Source: Tissierellia bacterium | GTDB lineage: Bacteria; Bacillota; Clostridia; Tissierellales; Tepidimicrobiaceae | Assembly: GCA_012735215.1 (NCBI GenBank) | Contig: JAAYHX010000023.1 | Location: 1-64,000, forward strand | Direction: 5' to 3' | DNA: 64,000 nt | In this document: piece by piece, positions 16,925 through 26,251 of the stretch | Layout: each line of letters starts with the position of its first letter | Numbering within the stretch: position 1 is the stretch's first letter | Program-made: the position numbers and the translations under genes | Notes under the pieces: generated by a model | Seen by the model: the letters and a program-made list of their open reading frames with translations, nothing else | What the model was told of the DNA's origin: nothing | Databases searched by the model: none

Positions 16925-17464
16925 GTGGAGATAGGTAAGAAGATTAGACGTCTAAGAATTCAGAATGCTCTCACTCAGGAGGAACTGGCAGAAAGGTGCG
17001 AGCTTACAAAGGGCTTTATTTCACAGGTAGAAAGAGACTTAACTTCGCCTTCTATAGCTACACTTATTGATATTCTAGAAGGTTTAGGAACCAACTTAAG
17101 GGATTTCTTTAATGAGATAGAAGAAGAAAAGATCGTTTTTACTAAGGATGATGTCTTTGTAACTGAAAATGAAGAGCATAAATACACTTTAAACTGGATC
17201 ATACCCAATGCTCAGAAAAACCTAATGGAACCAATACTTGTGGAATTAGAGCCAGGAGGAAAGACTAAAGAGGATTTTCCTCATCAGGGTGAAGAGTTTG
17301 GTTATGTATTAAAAGGTAGCATTTATGTACATTTGGGCAATAAAAAATATAGAGTGAAAAAGGGCGAGAGCTTTTACTATAAAACCAACCATAACCACTA
17401 TATTTCTAATGCTGGCAAATCAAAGGCTAGTGTAATTTGGGTTAGTACACCACCAAACTTTTAG
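16925..17464 (+). CDS. XRE-family HTH regulator with cupin domain (PuuR-like)
   Basis: A 179-aa regulator: an HTH (about residues 3-60, [19 protein letters not shown] then [14 protein letters not shown]) and a C-terminal cupin barrel (about residues 100-175) with [14 protein letters not shown] and a GES loop. This architecture usually senses polyamines or related metabolites, and the gene heads a potABCD operon, which fits. The GTG start at 16925 follows GAGGAGG. Autoregulation through the palindromes just upstream is likely. Confidence 0.9.
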   Translation: MEIGKKIRRLRIQNALTQEELAERCELTKGFISQVERDLTSPSIATLIDILEGLGTNLRDFFNEIEEEKIVFTKDDVFVTENEEHKYTLNWIIPNAQKNLMEPILVELEPGGKTKEDFPHQGEEFGYVLKGSIYVHLGNKKYRVKKGESFYYKTNHNHYISNAGKSKASVIWVSTPPNF

Positions 17465-17484
17465 TCATGGAAGGGGGTAAAAAA

Positions 17485-18534
17485 TTGAAAAAAAACCATA
17501 TAATCGATCTAAAATCAATTACTAAGGAATACGATGGACAAACGGTACTGGATAATATAAGTTTCTATGTTAGAAAAAATGAATTTGTAACCTTATTAGG
17601 ACCTAGTGGCTGTGGAAAGACAACTACTCTTAGAATAATTGGAGGATTTGAACAGCCAACAGAAGGTAAGGTAATATTCGAAGGGGAAGATATTACAAAC
17701 CTGCCCCCTTACAAAAGACAGATTAATACTGTTTTCCAAAAGTACGCCTTATTTCCTCATATGAATGTATACGATAATATTGCCTTTGGTTTAAATATAA
17801 AGAAGCTGCCAAAGGATGAGATAAAGAAGAGAGTTAAGGAAATGCTAAAATTAGTTAACCTGGCCGGCTTTGAAGACAGGTCAATCCAGTCCCTAAGCGG
17901 TGGTCAGCAACAGAGGGTTGCCATTGCTAGGGCTTTGGTAAATGAGCCAAAGGTATTGCTTCTGGACGAACCCTTAGGAGCATTAGACCTAAAGCTGAGA
18001 AAAGAAATGCAAACTGAACTTAAAAACATGCAAAAAAGAGTGGGGATCACTTTTATATACGTAACCCATGATCAAGAAGAGGCTCTTACAATGTCAGACA
18101 CCATAGTGGTCATGGACAAAGGGGTTATCCAACAGATAGGTACTCCTGTAGATATATACAATGAACCTAAAAATGCCTTTGTAGCAAAATTTATTGGAGA
18201 AAGCAATATTATTGATGGAATAATGAGAGAAGACTTTGTTGTTGAATTTGCAGGGAAAGTCTTTGACTGTATAGATAAGGGCTTTGATAAAAACGAAGAA
18301 ATAGAAGTAGTAGTTAGACCAGAGGACATAATAATAACAGAACCAGAAAAAGGCCAGTTGCAAGGGAGAATAACATCTGTTACCTTTAAGGGAGTCCATT
18401 ATGAAATGCTATGCAATGATGGACAATTTGTTTGGAAAATCCATTCTACTATTATGAAACCAGTAGGTGCAGAGGTTGGTTTATGTGTAGCGCCTGAAAA
18501 TATACATGTTATGAAGAAGGCGATGAAGAGATGA
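17485..18534 (+). CDS. potA: Spermidine/putrescine ABC transporter ATP-binding protein PotA
   Basis: A 349-aa ABC ATPase: Walker [10 protein letters not shown] near residue 39, signature [15 protein letters not shown], Walker [13 protein letters not shown], switch His in YVTHDQEEA, and a C-terminal TOBE-like domain (about residues 265-345). The TTG at 17485 has GGGGG 7 nt upstream; the ATG at 17467 would put that site inside the frame. It overlaps potB as ATGA. Confidence 0.95.
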   Translation: MKKNHIIDLKSITKEYDGQTVLDNISFYVRKNEFVTLLGPSGCGKTTTLRIIGGFEQPTEGKVIFEGEDITNLPPYKRQINTVFQKYALFPHMNVYDNIAFGLNIKKLPKDEIKKRVKEMLKLVNLAGFEDRSIQSLSGGQQQRVAIARALVNEPKVLLLDEPLGALDLKLRKEMQTELKNMQKRVGITFIYVTHDQEEALTMSDTIVVMDKGVIQQIGTPVDIYNEPKNAFVAKFIGESNIIDGIMREDFVVEFAGKVFDCIDKGFDKNEEIEVVVRPEDIIITEPEKGQLQGRITSVTFKGVHYEMLCNDGQFVWKIHSTIMKPVGAEVGLCVAPENIHVMKKAMKR

Positions 18535-19358
18535 AAATGAAGATATTTTCATACCCATATATGCTCTGGCTAGCTATTTTTATTGTGGTGCCATTGATTT
18601 TGGTCCTGTTGTATGCCGTAACTGTAACTGAGGGAGGCAGCATTACATTTACTATAGAAAACTTAAGACGTTTTCTAGATCCCAACTATATAGATGTGCT
18701 GTGGATTTCTATTAAGCTGGCTCTAGAGACTACAGTTATCACCTTAATATTAGGCTATCCAATTGGAATGATTATTGCCAAGGAAAAACCTTCTAGGAGA
18801 AACACCATGATCTTGTTATTTGTCATCCCAATGTGGATGAACTTTCTCTTGAGAACCTATGCTTGGCTTACCTTATTAGGTAAAAATGGAATTATTAATT
18901 ATTTTATTACCTTATTAGGATTTGAACCAATGAACCTTTTGTATAACGATGGAGCCGTATTATTAGGAATGGTATACAATTTTTTACCCTTTATGGTTTT
19001 GCCAATATATTCTGTACTTGCCAAGATAGATTACAGCTTAATTGAGGCTGCAGAAGACTTGGGAGCTAATAAATATCAAATATTTACTAAAGTAACTTTA
19101 CCCTTGAGTGTGCCTGGAATAATAACTGGAATTACCATGGTATTTATGCCTGCTGTTAGTACCTTTGTAATCTCTAGATTGCTTGGTGGAGGCCAATACA
19201 TGCTCATAGGCAACTTGATAGAACAGCAATTCCTATGGGTTGGAGATTGGCATTTTGGTTCAGCAATTTCAATAATCATGATGATTTTCATCCTAATTGC
19301 CATGGCTATTACTTCAAAATTTGATACACAAAAAGAAGGGAGCAGTGGATTATGGTAA
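18531..19358 (+). CDS. potB: Spermidine/putrescine ABC transporter permease PotB
   Basis: A 275-aa permease with six membrane segments and the EAA loop [21 protein letters not shown] near residue 170 that docks PotA. It starts within the potA stop codon and overlaps potC by 7 nt, so the whole operon is translationally coupled. Confidence 0.93.
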   Translation: MKMKIFSYPYMLWLAIFIVVPLILVLLYAVTVTEGGSITFTIENLRRFLDPNYIDVLWISIKLALETTVITLILGYPIGMIIAKEKPSRRNTMILLFVIPMWMNFLLRTYAWLTLLGKNGIINYFITLLGFEPMNLLYNDGAVLLGMVYNFLPFMVLPIYSVLAKIDYSLIEAAEDLGANKYQIFTKVTLPLSVPGIITGITMVFMPAVSTFVISRLLGGGQYMLIGNLIEQQFLWVGDWHFGSAISIIMMIFILIAMAITSKFDTQKEGSSGLW

Positions 19359-20143
19359 GGAATGGTATAAAAAAGCTATATATGTTTATAATGTTATTGT
19401 TCCTATATGCTCCCATTATAGTGTTAATTATTTACTCATTTAATGATTCCAGGTCTAGGGGCACATGGAAAGGATTTACTTTAAAATGGTATGCAGAACT
19501 GTTTACCAATTCAGACATATTAACAGCTTTATACTATACAATCCTGATAGCTGTTTTATCATCAGTGATTTCAACCATAGTTGGTACCTTTGCAGCCATA
19601 GGAATATATGGAATGAAGAATGGATTTGCAAAGAATACGGTATTAAATCTAAACTATCTGCCAGTGCTAAATCCAGATATTGTAACAGCAGTATCCTTGA
19701 TGACCTTGTTTAAGTTCTTAAGGTTAGAATTTGGATTTACTACTTTGCTACTGTCTCACATAACCTTTTGTATTCCATACGTAATATTATCGGTACTACC
19801 TAAGCTAAGGCAGATGAACAAGCATTTACCAGAAGCAGCTATGGATTTGGGGGCAACACCCTTTTATGCTTTAAGAAAAGTAGTGATACCTGAGATCATG
19901 CCAGGAATAGTAAGTGGGGCACTAATAGCCTTTACTTTATCAATAGATGATTTTGTAATAAGTTTCTTTAACAAGGGAGTAGGAGTAACAAACTTAAGTA
20001 TAACCATTTACTCCATGGCTAGAAGGGGTATTAACCCAGTTATAAATGCTCTATCTACCTTGATGTTTGTTATCCTGTTAGTATTACTAATAATTATAAA
20101 TAAAAAAGACCAAAAAGATTTGAATCCTAAAAAGGTGAGGTGA
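19352..20143 (+). CDS. potC: Spermidine/putrescine ABC transporter permease PotC
   Basis: A 263-aa second permease with six membrane segments, the N-terminal YSFNDSRSRGTWKGFTLKWY block typical of PotC, and the EAA loop PEAAMDLGATPFYALRKVVIP near residue 168. It ends 6 nt before potD. Confidence 0.93.
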   Translation: MVRNGIKKLYMFIMLLFLYAPIIVLIIYSFNDSRSRGTWKGFTLKWYAELFTNSDILTALYYTILIAVLSSVISTIVGTFAAIGIYGMKNGFAKNTVLNLNYLPVLNPDIVTAVSLMTLFKFLRLEFGFTTLLLSHITFCIPYVILSVLPKLRQMNKHLPEAAMDLGATPFYALRKVVIPEIMPGIVSGALIAFTLSIDDFVISFFNKGVGVTNLSITIYSMARRGINPVINALSTLMFVILLVLLIIINKKDQKDLNPKKVR

Positions 20144-20149
20144 ATGTAA

Positions 20150-21193
20150 TTGAAAAAGACAAGAATATTACTGTTAATTGTTCTAGTTCTATCAGTAGGC
20201 ATTGCTTTAGTTGGTTGTGGTGATGATAAGCCTACACTAAATGTATACAACTGGGGAGATTATATAGACCCAGAGGTAATAAATGATTTTGAAAAGGAAT
20301 TTGGAGTAAAGGTTAATTATGATACCTTTGCTACCAATGAAGACATGTATGTTAGCATTGCAAAGGGTGGCACCAATTACGATGTGACCTTCCCATCTGA
20401 TTATATGATAGAAAGAATGATAGCTGAGGATCTATTAGCTAAGATAGATAAGGACAAGATACCAAATTTACAATATATAGGGGAAAGATATTTAAATTTG
20501 GATTTTGATCCCAATAATGAGTATTCTGTGCCTTACATGTGGGGTACCGTTGGAATTATATACAATAAAAAGATGGTAGATGATGTAGTTGATAGCTGGG
20601 ATATACTTTGGAATGAGAAGTACCAAGGTCAAATACTAATGCTAGATAGTCAAAGAGAGTCTATTGGAGTGGCCTTGAAAAAACTGGGATACTCAATGAA
20701 TACCAGGAACATGGATGAATTAGAGGCAGCTAAAGAAGAACTAATCAAACAGAAACCCTTAGTATACGCATATGTTGGTGACGAAGTAAAAGAACTTATG
20801 GTAGGAGAGGAAGCAGCTCTAGCAGTTGTATGGTCAGGAGATGCAGTAGCTATGATTAGAGAGAATGAAAACCTAGCCTATGCTATACCAAAGGAAGGAT
20901 CAAACATCTGGTTCGACAACATGGTAATACCCAAAAATGCCCCAAATAAAGAATTAGCAGAAGAATTTATCAACTTTATGAACAGACCAGAAATAGCAGC
21001 TAGAAATGCTGAATACATTGGATATTCTACACCAAATACTCAAGCACTAGAATTATTACCTGAAGAGCTAAAAAATAGCGATGTTGCCTATCCATCAGAT
21101 AAGGCCATAGAGAATACAGAAATATTCTTAGATGTAAAAGATGTGTTGACCATTTACGACAATATTTGGTTAGAGGTAAAATCTCATAGATAA
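20150..21193 (+). CDS. potD: Spermidine/putrescine-binding lipoprotein PotD
   Basis: A 347-aa lipoprotein with lipobox ALVGC (Cys23). The mature start TLNVYNWGDYIDPEVINDFEK is typical of PotD, and GTVGIIYNKKMV, LDSQRESIGVAL and WSGDAVAM match ligand-pocket regions. The TTG start follows AGGTGAGGTG. It is the last gene of the operon and is followed by a terminator. Confidence 0.93.
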   Translation: MKKTRILLLIVLVLSVGIALVGCGDDKPTLNVYNWGDYIDPEVINDFEKEFGVKVNYDTFATNEDMYVSIAKGGTNYDVTFPSDYMIERMIAEDLLAKIDKDKIPNLQYIGERYLNLDFDPNNEYSVPYMWGTVGIIYNKKMVDDVVDSWDILWNEKYQGQILMLDSQRESIGVALKKLGYSMNTRNMDELEAAKEELIKQKPLVYAYVGDEVKELMVGEEAALAVVWSGDAVAMIRENENLAYAIPKEGSNIWFDNMVIPKNAPNKELAEEFINFMNRPEIAARNAEYIGYSTPNTQALELLPEELKNSDVAYPSDKAIENTEIFLDVKDVLTIYDNIWLEVKSHR

Positions 21194-21208
21194 TAAGATA
21201 GTCGGTGA

Positions 21209-21240
21209 AAGCCTAAGATATGATCTTAGGCTTTTATATT
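21209..21240 (+). terminator. Rho-independent terminator after potD
   Basis: An 11-bp stem (21209-21219 with 21223-21233) with a 3-nt loop, then TTATATTT. Confidence 0.8.
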
Positions 21241-21351
21241 TGGATTCTTCATTATTGGAAAAATCAGAATATTTTCGTTTATTTTCTTCTTTTCATGGTA
21301 TAATTAGTTAATATGAAAAACTAATAATCATGAACAGAAGGGATGAGGGAC

Positions 21352-21933
21352 ATGAGCAAGTATATACCAACAAGAGAAGAAGCACTAGAGCTTCTTAAGG
21401 AATACAACAAGGATGACAGCCATATCAAACATGCTTTGGCTGTAGAAGCTGTTATGCTGCACTTTGCAGATCTACTTGGGGTAGAGGATAAAGAAAAGTG
21501 GGGTATTATAGGCCTAATCCACGACCTTGATTATGAAATGTATCCTGACCAGCATTGTATTAAGGTGCAAGAAATACTAAAAGAAAGGAACTGGCCAGAA
21601 GATTACATAAGGGCTGTTGCTAGTCATGGATGGCAAATTTGTGTTGATATAAAGCCTGAACATATAATGGAAAAGGTCCTCTATACAATTGATGAGTTAA
21701 CTGGACTGATCTTCGCTACGGCAATCCTAAGGCCTAGCAAAAGCGTTTTAGACTTAAAAGTTAAATCAGTCAAGAAGAAATGGAAGCAAAGCTCTTTTGC
21801 TGCAGGGGTAGACAGGACAGTTATAGCCAATGGAGCAGAAATGCTTGGCATGGAATTGGACAAAGTTATAGAGGAAACTATTAAGGGAATGCAAAAAGTA
21901 GCTGAGGAAATAGGGTTAAAAGGTAATTTATAA
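21352..21933 (+). CDS. HD-domain phosphohydrolase
   Basis: A 193-aa HD-superfamily protein. Metal-binding residues appear as HIKHALAVE (first His), GLIHDLDYE (His-Asp pair near residue 60) and the later VASHGWQ. The substrate is unknown; relatives act on nucleotides or as (p)ppGpp or cyclic-dinucleotide hydrolases. The ATG at 21352 has GAAGGGA 8 nt upstream; the ATG at 21343 overlaps it. Monocistronic. Confidence 0.82.
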   Translation: MSKYIPTREEALELLKEYNKDDSHIKHALAVEAVMLHFADLLGVEDKEKWGIIGLIHDLDYEMYPDQHCIKVQEILKERNWPEDYIRAVASHGWQICVDIKPEHIMEKVLYTIDELTGLIFATAILRPSKSVLDLKVKSVKKKWKQSSFAAGVDRTVIANGAEMLGMELDKVIEETIKGMQKVAEEIGLKGNL

Positions 21934-22063
21934 GACCTATTCCATAGGCTCTTCAAAATATATGTTTAAAGGACATGTTTTTGGTATATAAATTTACATG
22001 AAACTACAAATTTCATAAACTTTTTACAAATGAAAAAATACAAAAGTTACCAAAGAGGAATTT

Positions 22064-22102
22064 ACAGGGAATACTTGACGAAAGTATTTCCTGTTTTTCT
22101 TT
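22064..22102 (+). terminator. Rho-independent terminator
   Basis: A 13-bp stem (22064-22076 with 22082-22094, one G-T pair), 5-nt loop, then TTTTCTTT. It is 130 nt beyond the HD gene, so it may also end an untranslated RNA. Confidence 0.75.
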
Positions 22103-22194
22103 ATATATACATGAGAATAAGGTAAAACTACATTAGAATATATTGGTACTCCTTACATTAAGAGTGTTTTTTCAAAAGAATAAATCTGGCCCAA

Positions 22195-22235
22195 CCCTTT
22201 AAACTATAAGAGTAAATAAAAGATAGTTTAAAGGG
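22195..22235 (+). promoter_or_regulatory. Perfect 13-bp inverted repeat covering the ribosome-binding site
   Basis: CCCTTTAAACTAT (22195-22207) is exactly complementary to ATAGTTTAAAGGG (22223-22235), with a 15-nt loop. The right arm contains most of the AAAGGGAG ribosome site for the gene at 22244, so the RNA hairpin would block translation. It could also be a DNA operator. Confidence 0.6.
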
Positions 22236-22243
22236 AGTGAAAA

Positions 22244-22663
22244 ATGTTACCCTTAATAAAGTATCCAGTACTATACGCCATCGGAGGAAGTATCTATTTT
22301 CTAATAGAAATACTTTGGAGAGGCTATTCCCATATAAGTATGTTCTTTCTAGGAGGGCTGTGTTTTGTATTAGTAGGTCTTATTAACGAAAACTACTATA
22401 GTTCCCGATTACCATTATTAGTCCAGCAAATCCTTTCTACTTTTATTATCACAAGCTTGGAGCTGGCCTTTGGATTAGTACTTAATGTATGGCTGGGGCT
22501 AAATATATGGGACTACAGCGGGCTCAGATTCAACTTCATGGGTCAAATATGCTTAAGGTACAGCATCTTTTGGTTTATTCTCTCCTTACCCGCCATAGTT
22601 TTAGATGATTATCTAAGACATCTTCTCTTTGGAGAGGAGAAACCAACCTATAGGTTTTTTTAA
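22244..22663 (+). CDS. Integral membrane protein, putative ABC permease of the CmpB type
   Basis: A 139-aa protein with four hydrophobic segments. The pattern YAIGGSIYFLIEILWRGYSH, then GLINE, LELAFGLVLN and the NIWDYSGLRFNFMGQICLRYS block fits the CmpB-like (DUF1113) membrane family, which is annotated as a putative ABC permease without experimental proof. The ATG at 22244 follows AAAGGGAG, which is masked by the inverted repeat just upstream. Own terminator; monocistronic. Confidence 0.75.
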   Translation: MLPLIKYPVLYAIGGSIYFLIEILWRGYSHISMFFLGGLCFVLVGLINENYYSSRLPLLVQQILSTFIITSLELAFGLVLNVWLGLNIWDYSGLRFNFMGQICLRYSIFWFILSLPAIVLDDYLRHLLFGEEKPTYRFF

Positions 22664-22679
22664 TTATCTTGTGAAAAAA

Positions 22680-22710
22680 ATTCCCTTTTGAAAGAAAGGG
22701 GATTTTTTTG
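22680..22710 (+). terminator. Rho-independent terminator
   Basis: A 9-bp stem (22680-22688 with 22695-22703, one G-T pair), 6-nt loop, then T6. Confidence 0.75.
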
Positions 22711-22806
22711 ATGTAAATCCTAGTATAAATGTATTACAATAGTGTTAAATAAGTACTATTAGAATATTCTGGAGGCAAGTTGCCTTTGATTTGGGGGTAG
22801 GTTCTA

Positions 22807-23628
22807 TTGATGTCCACTCATACAAAAAATAAAATAATGTGTGGGATTACCACAACAGCATTGCTTGGAGTTGAATACTACTTAGCAAGATTTGCTTTTT
22901 TTAGGTTCCATGGCATGAAGCAATGGCCAAATTTACTAGCATTAATCGGGTTTGGCATAATAATTCTAGCAACCATCTTTGGAAAAAGGATCTTATCTAT
23001 AGGGACCCTTATAGGTTACATAGGTGGTTTTGTACTGGCTATGATTTTCAATACTGATGGTGTAGATCCTGGAGGAGGTGCCACAAACAACGCTTGGAAA
23101 ATCTGGGGATGTATATTTATCCTATCAATCATAGCAGGATTATTCATAGAAATAAAACCCTTTGGGTTAACAAAGAATAGAGCTGAAAAGGATTTAGAAA
23201 AGTCCTACAGGCTCCTTGGCTTTTGGCTTCTTATATACTTGTTATCTGCTGTACTATTTGGTGTTTTGCCATCAATATTAGATTTAGAAATCAACAGTAA
23301 GCTAGCATCCCTTTTATGGTTTAACTTTACAAACCTGTACTTAACCAGTCTTTTTTTCATGATTTTAAAAACAGAGAGGGTATATTACATAAACTATATA
23401 ACCTACAAGGAAGCTAAGGAGATGAGTAGCAAGGAGAGAAAAAACTTTGCATATAAGCACTTAAAGGTTTTCGCTATTGCTACAATTATCTATATTATAT
23501 ATTCCATTTTTTCTTGTATCTATAATTACACTACAGTAATAGATATAGCAGCATGGATAGGGATACTTATCATCACAATCATTCGAATTATCCTCATTAT
23601 GCTTAAGAAGGATAGAGCAAGTAATTAA
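22807..23628 (+). CDS. Hypothetical multi-pass membrane protein
   Basis: A 273-aa protein with about eight hydrophobic segments and a loop carrying DPGGGATNNAWKIWG near residue 97. A charged cytoplasmic stretch (KEAKEMSSKERKNFAYKH, about residues 207-224) precedes the last two segments. Not assigned to a family with confidence. The TTG at 22807 and ATG at 22810 are both possible behind GGGGGTAGG. It ends at a bidirectional terminator. Confidence 0.65.
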   Translation: MMSTHTKNKIMCGITTTALLGVEYYLARFAFFRFHGMKQWPNLLALIGFGIIILATIFGKRILSIGTLIGYIGGFVLAMIFNTDGVDPGGGATNNAWKIWGCIFILSIIAGLFIEIKPFGLTKNRAEKDLEKSYRLLGFWLLIYLLSAVLFGVLPSILDLEINSKLASLLWFNFTNLYLTSLFFMILKTERVYYINYITYKEAKEMSSKERKNFAYKHLKVFAIATIIYIIYSIFSCIYNYTTVIDIAAWIGILIITIIRIILIMLKKDRASN

Positions 23629-23653
23629 ATATGGTAGCTGCTTTTATAATCAG

Positions 23654-23690
23654 AAAAGGCTTCCTTCGGTTAAGAGGAAGCCTTTTATAT
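23654..23690. terminator. Bidirectional terminator
   Basis: A 12-bp stem (23654-23665 with 23675-23686) with AAAA and TTTT ends lies between two converging genes. Confidence 0.85.
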
Positions 23691-23703
23691 AATCTAACAA
23701 TAT

Positions 23704-24360
23704 CTATTCATTACTATCTTCACCATCATCAACAGGCTCATCTAAATCATCAGATTGGTCCAAATCATCTAAGTCATCAAGTTCATCTTGGTCTGTTAAG
23801 TCGCCAGATATAGCCTCATATATATAATATTCATTTTCTATTAACCATGTTCCATCTTCCTTAACTAAATTAATGGTTATGGTTTTTGTAATCATTGGGA
23901 TAGTATCACTAGTTAATTTCTCAATTATTATACTGTTCAATAATTCATTGGCGTAATTTTCATCAAAGTCTTCATTTGAATCTTCACTGAACATTTTAGA
24001 AAGGAATATATTTATAGCCTCCATATTTGCTTCTTTAAATATAGTTCCTAAACCAGGTGCGGTAATTTTGGTTTCTACTTGAGCCTTATCTCCATCTACT
24101 GTAGAGTTTAGAATACTATATGTCATTTTTTCATAGGCCGTCATCATAGCTTCATAGGCACTTGGATTTTCATTCATCAAATCTTCTAATGAATAAAAAG
24201 CCTCATCCGAATCTGTCATGTATTTATTAGCTTCTTCAAAATTGCCATTTATAAAAGAATCTAAGAAAGCAGAAACAGTATCTTCTGGTTTTGGACCAGC
24301 ACAACCTACAATACTAATAATCATTGCTAAAGCTAATAAACTAGACAAAAATTTCTTCAA
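23704..24360 (-). CDS. Lipoprotein of unknown function
   Basis: A 218-aa lipoprotein with lipobox SIVGC (Cys20). The body (about residues 24-185) has the layout of small NTF2-like or DUF4878/DUF5105-type extracytoplasmic proteins: a VSAFLDSFINGNFEEANKYM helix, then strands and an EDGTWLIENE ending. The last 30 residues are almost all Asp, Glu and Leu (DDLDDLDQSDDLDEP). On minus the TTG start follows AGGAGGGG. Confidence 0.7.
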   Translation of the reverse strand: MKKFLSSLLALAMIISIVGCAGPKPEDTVSAFLDSFINGNFEEANKYMTDSDEAFYSLEDLMNENPSAYEAMMTAYEKMTYSILNSTVDGDKAQVETKITAPGLGTIFKEANMEAINIFLSKMFSEDSNEDFDENYANELLNSIIIEKLTSDTIPMITKTITINLVKEDGTWLIENEYYIYEAISGDLTDQDELDDLDDLDQSDDLDEPVDDGEDSNE

Positions 24361-24654
24361 TTGAACCCCTCCTAAATAGTATTATTAATAAGATCCAAGT
24401 AAAATACTTAGATTCAATTGGTCAATTAACCATTCATTACAGTTTATTAACCATTGAATTCTCTGTTATGTAAGACAAGCATACAGGCAAATTATATCAT
24501 GAGATTTCAATAAAGGGAAGCAAGTTTGCCAAATATTTTACGAGCAGGATTATTTATGATGGTGCAATTATCGGATACCTGCAGGAATATATTAGCTGTA
24601 GAGTCTAGTATAGTCACCTGATATATATTAAAATATAAGTAGGAGGTGAAGGAT

Positions 24655-25887
24655 GTGTCTAAGTCAAAAGTAATCCTAATCTTGTTGGTAGGACTATTAA
24701 CAACCCTTTTGTCCGCTTGTTCATTAGAAGGTATAAGTGCAAAATCAGATAAGAACAACAATGGTCAGATAGAACCAAAGACAGAGTTAACCAAATCTGC
24801 AGTAGATTTATCAGTTGATTTGCTCAAGGAAAGCTTTCAAGAGGATGAAAACTGTTTAATCTCTCCCATCTCTGTACTGACAGCTCTTTCAATGACGGCA
24901 AATGGGGCAGACAATGAAACCCTATCCCAAATGGAAGTGCTTTTAGGGAGAGGACTTACAATAGATGAAATTAACAATAGCCTCTCTAGCTATTTAAGGA
25001 AATTGGATAAGGATGAAAACATACATATAGCAAATTCAATATGGATAAATGATCTAGGCAATGCAAAGGTAAAAAATGAGTTTATAGATGTAAATAAAGA
25101 ATACTACCGGGCTAAGATATCAAAGGAAAGCTTTGATGAAAAAACCAGAGATAAGATAAATTCCTGGGTTAGGAAAAATACCAATGGTATGATCGAAAAG
25201 ATAATAGACAGAATTCACCCAAATAGCATCATGTATCTAATAAACGCCTTGGCATTTGAAGCAGAATGGGATAGAGAATATAAGTCCCATGAAATATATG
25301 AGGACAAGTTTACAAACTACCAGGGAAGTAAAACAGACATAGAAATGATGGTATCAGATGAAGAAAAGTACCTGGAGGATGGTAAGGCAGTAGGATTTAT
25401 AAAGCCCTATAAGGACAATAAATACAGCTTTATTGCCCTTCTACCAAGGGAAGATGTAGACATAAAAGAGTATATTAGAGAACTGACTGGAGAGGGCTTA
25501 CTAAACCTGATCAACTCATTCAAAAGGGCAAAGGTAGATGCCCATATACCTAAATTTTGCTATAGCTATCAGGTAGAAATGAGCCAAATGCTAATGAACT
25601 TAGGGATGGTGGATGCCTTTGATGAGCACAAGGCAGATTTCTCTAGGATGGCCAAAGTAGAAAATGAAAACATCTATATAAATAAAGTTATCCATAAAAC
25701 CTACATAGAAGTAGATGAAAAGGGGACTAAGGCAGCTGCTGCAACAGGAGTAGAAGTGAATGAAACATCGGCCATACTGGAGGAAGAAAGATATGTAGTT
25801 AAGCTGGATAGGCCCTTCATATATGTGATTATGGATAATGTAATGAACCTTCCTATCTTTATAGGTACTGTAATGGATATTAATTGA
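24655..25887 (+). CDS. Serpin (serine protease inhibitor) lipoprotein
   Basis: A 410-aa serpin anchored to the outside of the cell by a lipobox (LLSAC, Cys22). The fold is clear: ENCLISPISVLTALSMTANGA, NSIWIND, NALAFEAEWD, PKFCYSYQVEMSQMLMNLGM, and the shutter and RPFIYVI blocks. The reactive loop hinge EKGTKAAAAT (about residues 355-364) has small residues, as inhibitory serpins need. By count P1 falls near Thr371, so an elastase-like target is possible, but that is inference. The GTG at 24655 follows AGGAGGTG; the GTG at 24646 overlaps it. Confidence 0.92.
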   Translation: MSKSKVILILLVGLLTTLLSACSLEGISAKSDKNNNGQIEPKTELTKSAVDLSVDLLKESFQEDENCLISPISVLTALSMTANGADNETLSQMEVLLGRGLTIDEINNSLSSYLRKLDKDENIHIANSIWINDLGNAKVKNEFIDVNKEYYRAKISKESFDEKTRDKINSWVRKNTNGMIEKIIDRIHPNSIMYLINALAFEAEWDREYKSHEIYEDKFTNYQGSKTDIEMMVSDEEKYLEDGKAVGFIKPYKDNKYSFIALLPREDVDIKEYIRELTGEGLLNLINSFKRAKVDAHIPKFCYSYQVEMSQMLMNLGMVDAFDEHKADFSRMAKVENENIYINKVIHKTYIEVDEKGTKAAAATGVEVNETSAILEEERYVVKLDRPFIYVIMDNVMNLPIFIGTVMDIN

Positions 25888-25906
25888 GAATAGGACTAGA
25901 TACATG

Positions 25907-25935
25907 TTGACTCTACATATTGTACGTGATAGAAT
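25907..25935 (+). promoter_or_regulatory. Sigma-A promoter of the riboswitch-nrdDG unit
   Basis: TTGACT (25907-25912), 17-bp spacer, TAGAAT (25930-25935); start near 25942, just ahead of the cobalamin aptamer. Confidence 0.75.
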
Positions 25936-25944
25936 AAGTCTAAC

Positions 25945-26125
25945 TAAATATAGTTGCTGCAGGTACTGTTTAACACAGTTTAAAAGGGAAGCAGGTGAAA
26001 ATCCTGCACGGTCCCGCCGCTGTGATGGGGAGACATTTCATAGGATCCACTGGACAGATTCCGGGAAGGAATGGAATGTCTATGAACCAGAGTCAGAAGA
26101 CCTGCCTGTATGCACTGCACCATAA
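25945..26125 (+). ncRNA. Cobalamin riboswitch
   Basis: The conserved core is present: AAAAGGGAAGCAGGTGAAA near 25982, TCCTGCACGG, CCGCCGCTGTGATGGGG near 26013-26030, CCACTGG near 26047, GGGAAGG near 26063 and the B12-box end AGTCAGAAGACCTGCC near 26090-26105, which closes the outer stem with GCAGGT near 25959. It lies upstream of anaerobic ribonucleotide reductase with a terminator between, so cobalamin binding should switch nrdDG off. Confidence 0.93.
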
Positions 26126-26176
26126 ACTCTACGGTGGATAGAGGGGTGTTGGATATGAAGAAAATGTCCATTTTGC

Positions 26177-26212
26177 GACCTCTTAACCTTAGTTGAGGGG
26201 TCCTGTTTTTTT
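26177..26212 (+). terminator. Riboswitch-controlled transcription terminator
   Basis: An 11-bp stem (26177-26187 with 26192-26202, with two G-T pairs) and CTTA loop, then CTG and T7. It stands between the cobalamin aptamer and nrdD, so the switch acts by transcription attenuation. Confidence 0.85.
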
Positions 26213-26251
26213 CACAAATGCTTAATTTTTAAGAAGGAAGTGTAGAATTAT

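Larger units (their letters stand above)
21934..22243. other. Intergenic region with a terminator and an RBS-masking inverted repeat
   Basis: About 310 bp without a credible gene. It contains a strong hairpin-T terminator at 22064-22102 and, next to the following gene, a perfect 13-bp inverted repeat at 22195-22235, both listed separately. Confidence 0.7.

Noticed and set aside
23631-23813. Open frame of 60 codons after the membrane protein
   Set aside because: It crosses a bidirectional terminator and is the complement of the acidic tail of the lipoprotein gene (GAT/GAA repeats read as His/Gln/Leu).
25904-26125. Open frame of 73 codons on plus
   Set aside because: It lies wholly over the cobalamin riboswitch; codons follow the RNA motif, and no ribosome site is present.
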